From NCBI GenBank assembly GCA_002336855.1, contig DDEV01000130.1:1075-7704 (forward strand): a DNA stretch of 6,630 bases, written 5' to 3'. The position numbers and the translations under genes were made by a program. Shown piece after piece: positions 6,352 through 6,630 of this stretch. The stretch is from Leucobacter sp. UBA1945 (GTDB taxonomy: Bacteria > Actinomycetota > Actinomycetes > Actinomycetales > Microbacteriaceae). The notes under the pieces are model-generated. The model was not told where the DNA came from, made no database searches, and saw nothing but the letters and a program-made list of their open reading frames with translations. Position 1 is the first letter of the stretch; each line of letters opens with the position of its first letter.

Positions 6352-6391
6352 AACAAAGAACCCCCAGGATTTCTCCTGGGGGTTCTTTGTT
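6352..6391 (-). terminator. strong intrinsic terminator of tuf, probably bidirectional
   Basis: AACAAAGAACCCCCAGGA (6352-6369) and its exact 18-base complement (6374-6391) flank a 4-base loop TTTC. On the minus strand the stem is followed by a T-rich tail (TTCTTTGTTTTG, including the end of the stem), about 30 bases after the tuf stop. The symmetric A/T-rich ends would let it stop plus-strand transcription as well, insulating the convergent small gene and tuf from each other. Confidence 0.93.
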
Positions 6392-6420
6392 ATCTCAGTC
6401 TGAAAAGCTCAGATCGAAGA

Positions 6421-6630
6421 TTAGGCAATCACCTTGGTGACCGTGCCGGCGCCGACGGTGCGGCCACCCTCACGGATAGCGAAGCCGAGGCCGTCCTCCA
6501 TAGCGATGGGCTGGATCAGCTCAACGACCATGTCGGTGGTGTCGCCGGGCATAACCATCGGCTTGTCCTCGGGGAGGGTGATGACACCGGTCACGTCAGT
6601 CGTACGGAAGTAGAACTGCGGACGGTAGTT
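6421..6630 (-). CDS. tuf: elongation factor Tu (C-terminal part; 5' end outside the window)
   Basis: EF-Tu carries aminoacyl-tRNA to the ribosome as a GTP complex. Only the last 69 residues are present, all from domain 3: NYRPQFYFRTTDVTG, then MPGDTTDMVVELIQPIAM, then GLGFAIREGGRTVGAGTVTKVIA and a TAA stop. The FAIREGG alanine, corresponding to E. coli residue 375 where kirromycin-resistance changes are known, is intact. In actinobacteria tuf normally ends the rpsL-rpsG-fusA-tuf operon upstream of the S10 operon on the same strand. The orientation here fits that, but about 3.8 kb with three other genes separates tuf from rpsJ. A strong terminator follows the stop. Confidence 0.98.
   Translation of the reverse strand, partial: NYRPQFYFRTTDVTGVITLPEDKPMVMPGDTTDMVVELIQPIAMEDGLGFAIREGGRTVGAGTVTKVIA

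Noticed and set aside
2583..6420. Mobile element or genomic island between tuf and rpsJ
   Set aside because: No transposase, integrase, terminal inverted repeats, tRNA attachment site or obvious base-composition shift was seen.

Overview
The window is high-GC bacterial DNA with the gene order and protein sequences of an actinobacterium. The L2, L3, L4, L23, S10 and EF-Tu sequences look like Micrococcales, probably Microbacteriaceae. That placement rests on recognising the proteins by eye, not on a database search.

Reading the minus strand in the direction of transcription (right to left), the window opens with the last 69 codons of tuf (6421-6630), the usual end of the str operon, closed by a strong hairpin terminator (6352-6391). 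The minus strand then carries a translationally coupled pair of cell-surface glycan genes. The first is a membrane-anchored CapD/WbpM/PglF-type nucleotide-sugar 4,6-dehydratase (4059-5891). The second is a WecA/TagO-type polyprenyl-phosphate sugar-1-phosphate transferase (2959-4062). After a 376-base gene-free stretch comes the start of the S10 ribosomal operon: rpsJ (2274-2582), rplC (1606-2262), rplD (949-1602), rplW (653-952) and a 3'-truncated rplB (1-629). The only plus-strand gene is a 71-residue acidic protein (6062-6277) resembling the Rv0909/MT0933 antitoxin family. It is divergent from the dehydratase gene and convergent with tuf.

The ribosomal genes are tightly packed, with gaps of 3-23 bases and one GTGA overlap, and should be one transcript. 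A TTGACA -35 box lies about 110 bases upstream of the presumed S10 transcript start region, and the implied leader can fold into a nested stem-loop (2617-2652) just before rpsJ. The two glycan genes share a GTGA overlap with a strong Shine-Dalgarno at the junction. Together they could make a 4-keto-6-deoxy UDP-sugar and start a lipid-linked glycan, although the aminotransferase or reductase expected to follow the dehydratase is not in the window.

Most of the window is core machinery, and I see no strong evidence of an undescribed system. The points most worth checking are the glycan genes and antitoxin-like gene lying between tuf and rpsJ, the possible S10 leader RNA, the solitary antitoxin-like gene, a leucine at the usual Tyr/Met active-site position of the dehydratase, and a possible leaderless start for the dehydratase. 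Long open frames antisense to the real genes are high-GC shadows and are not annotated.
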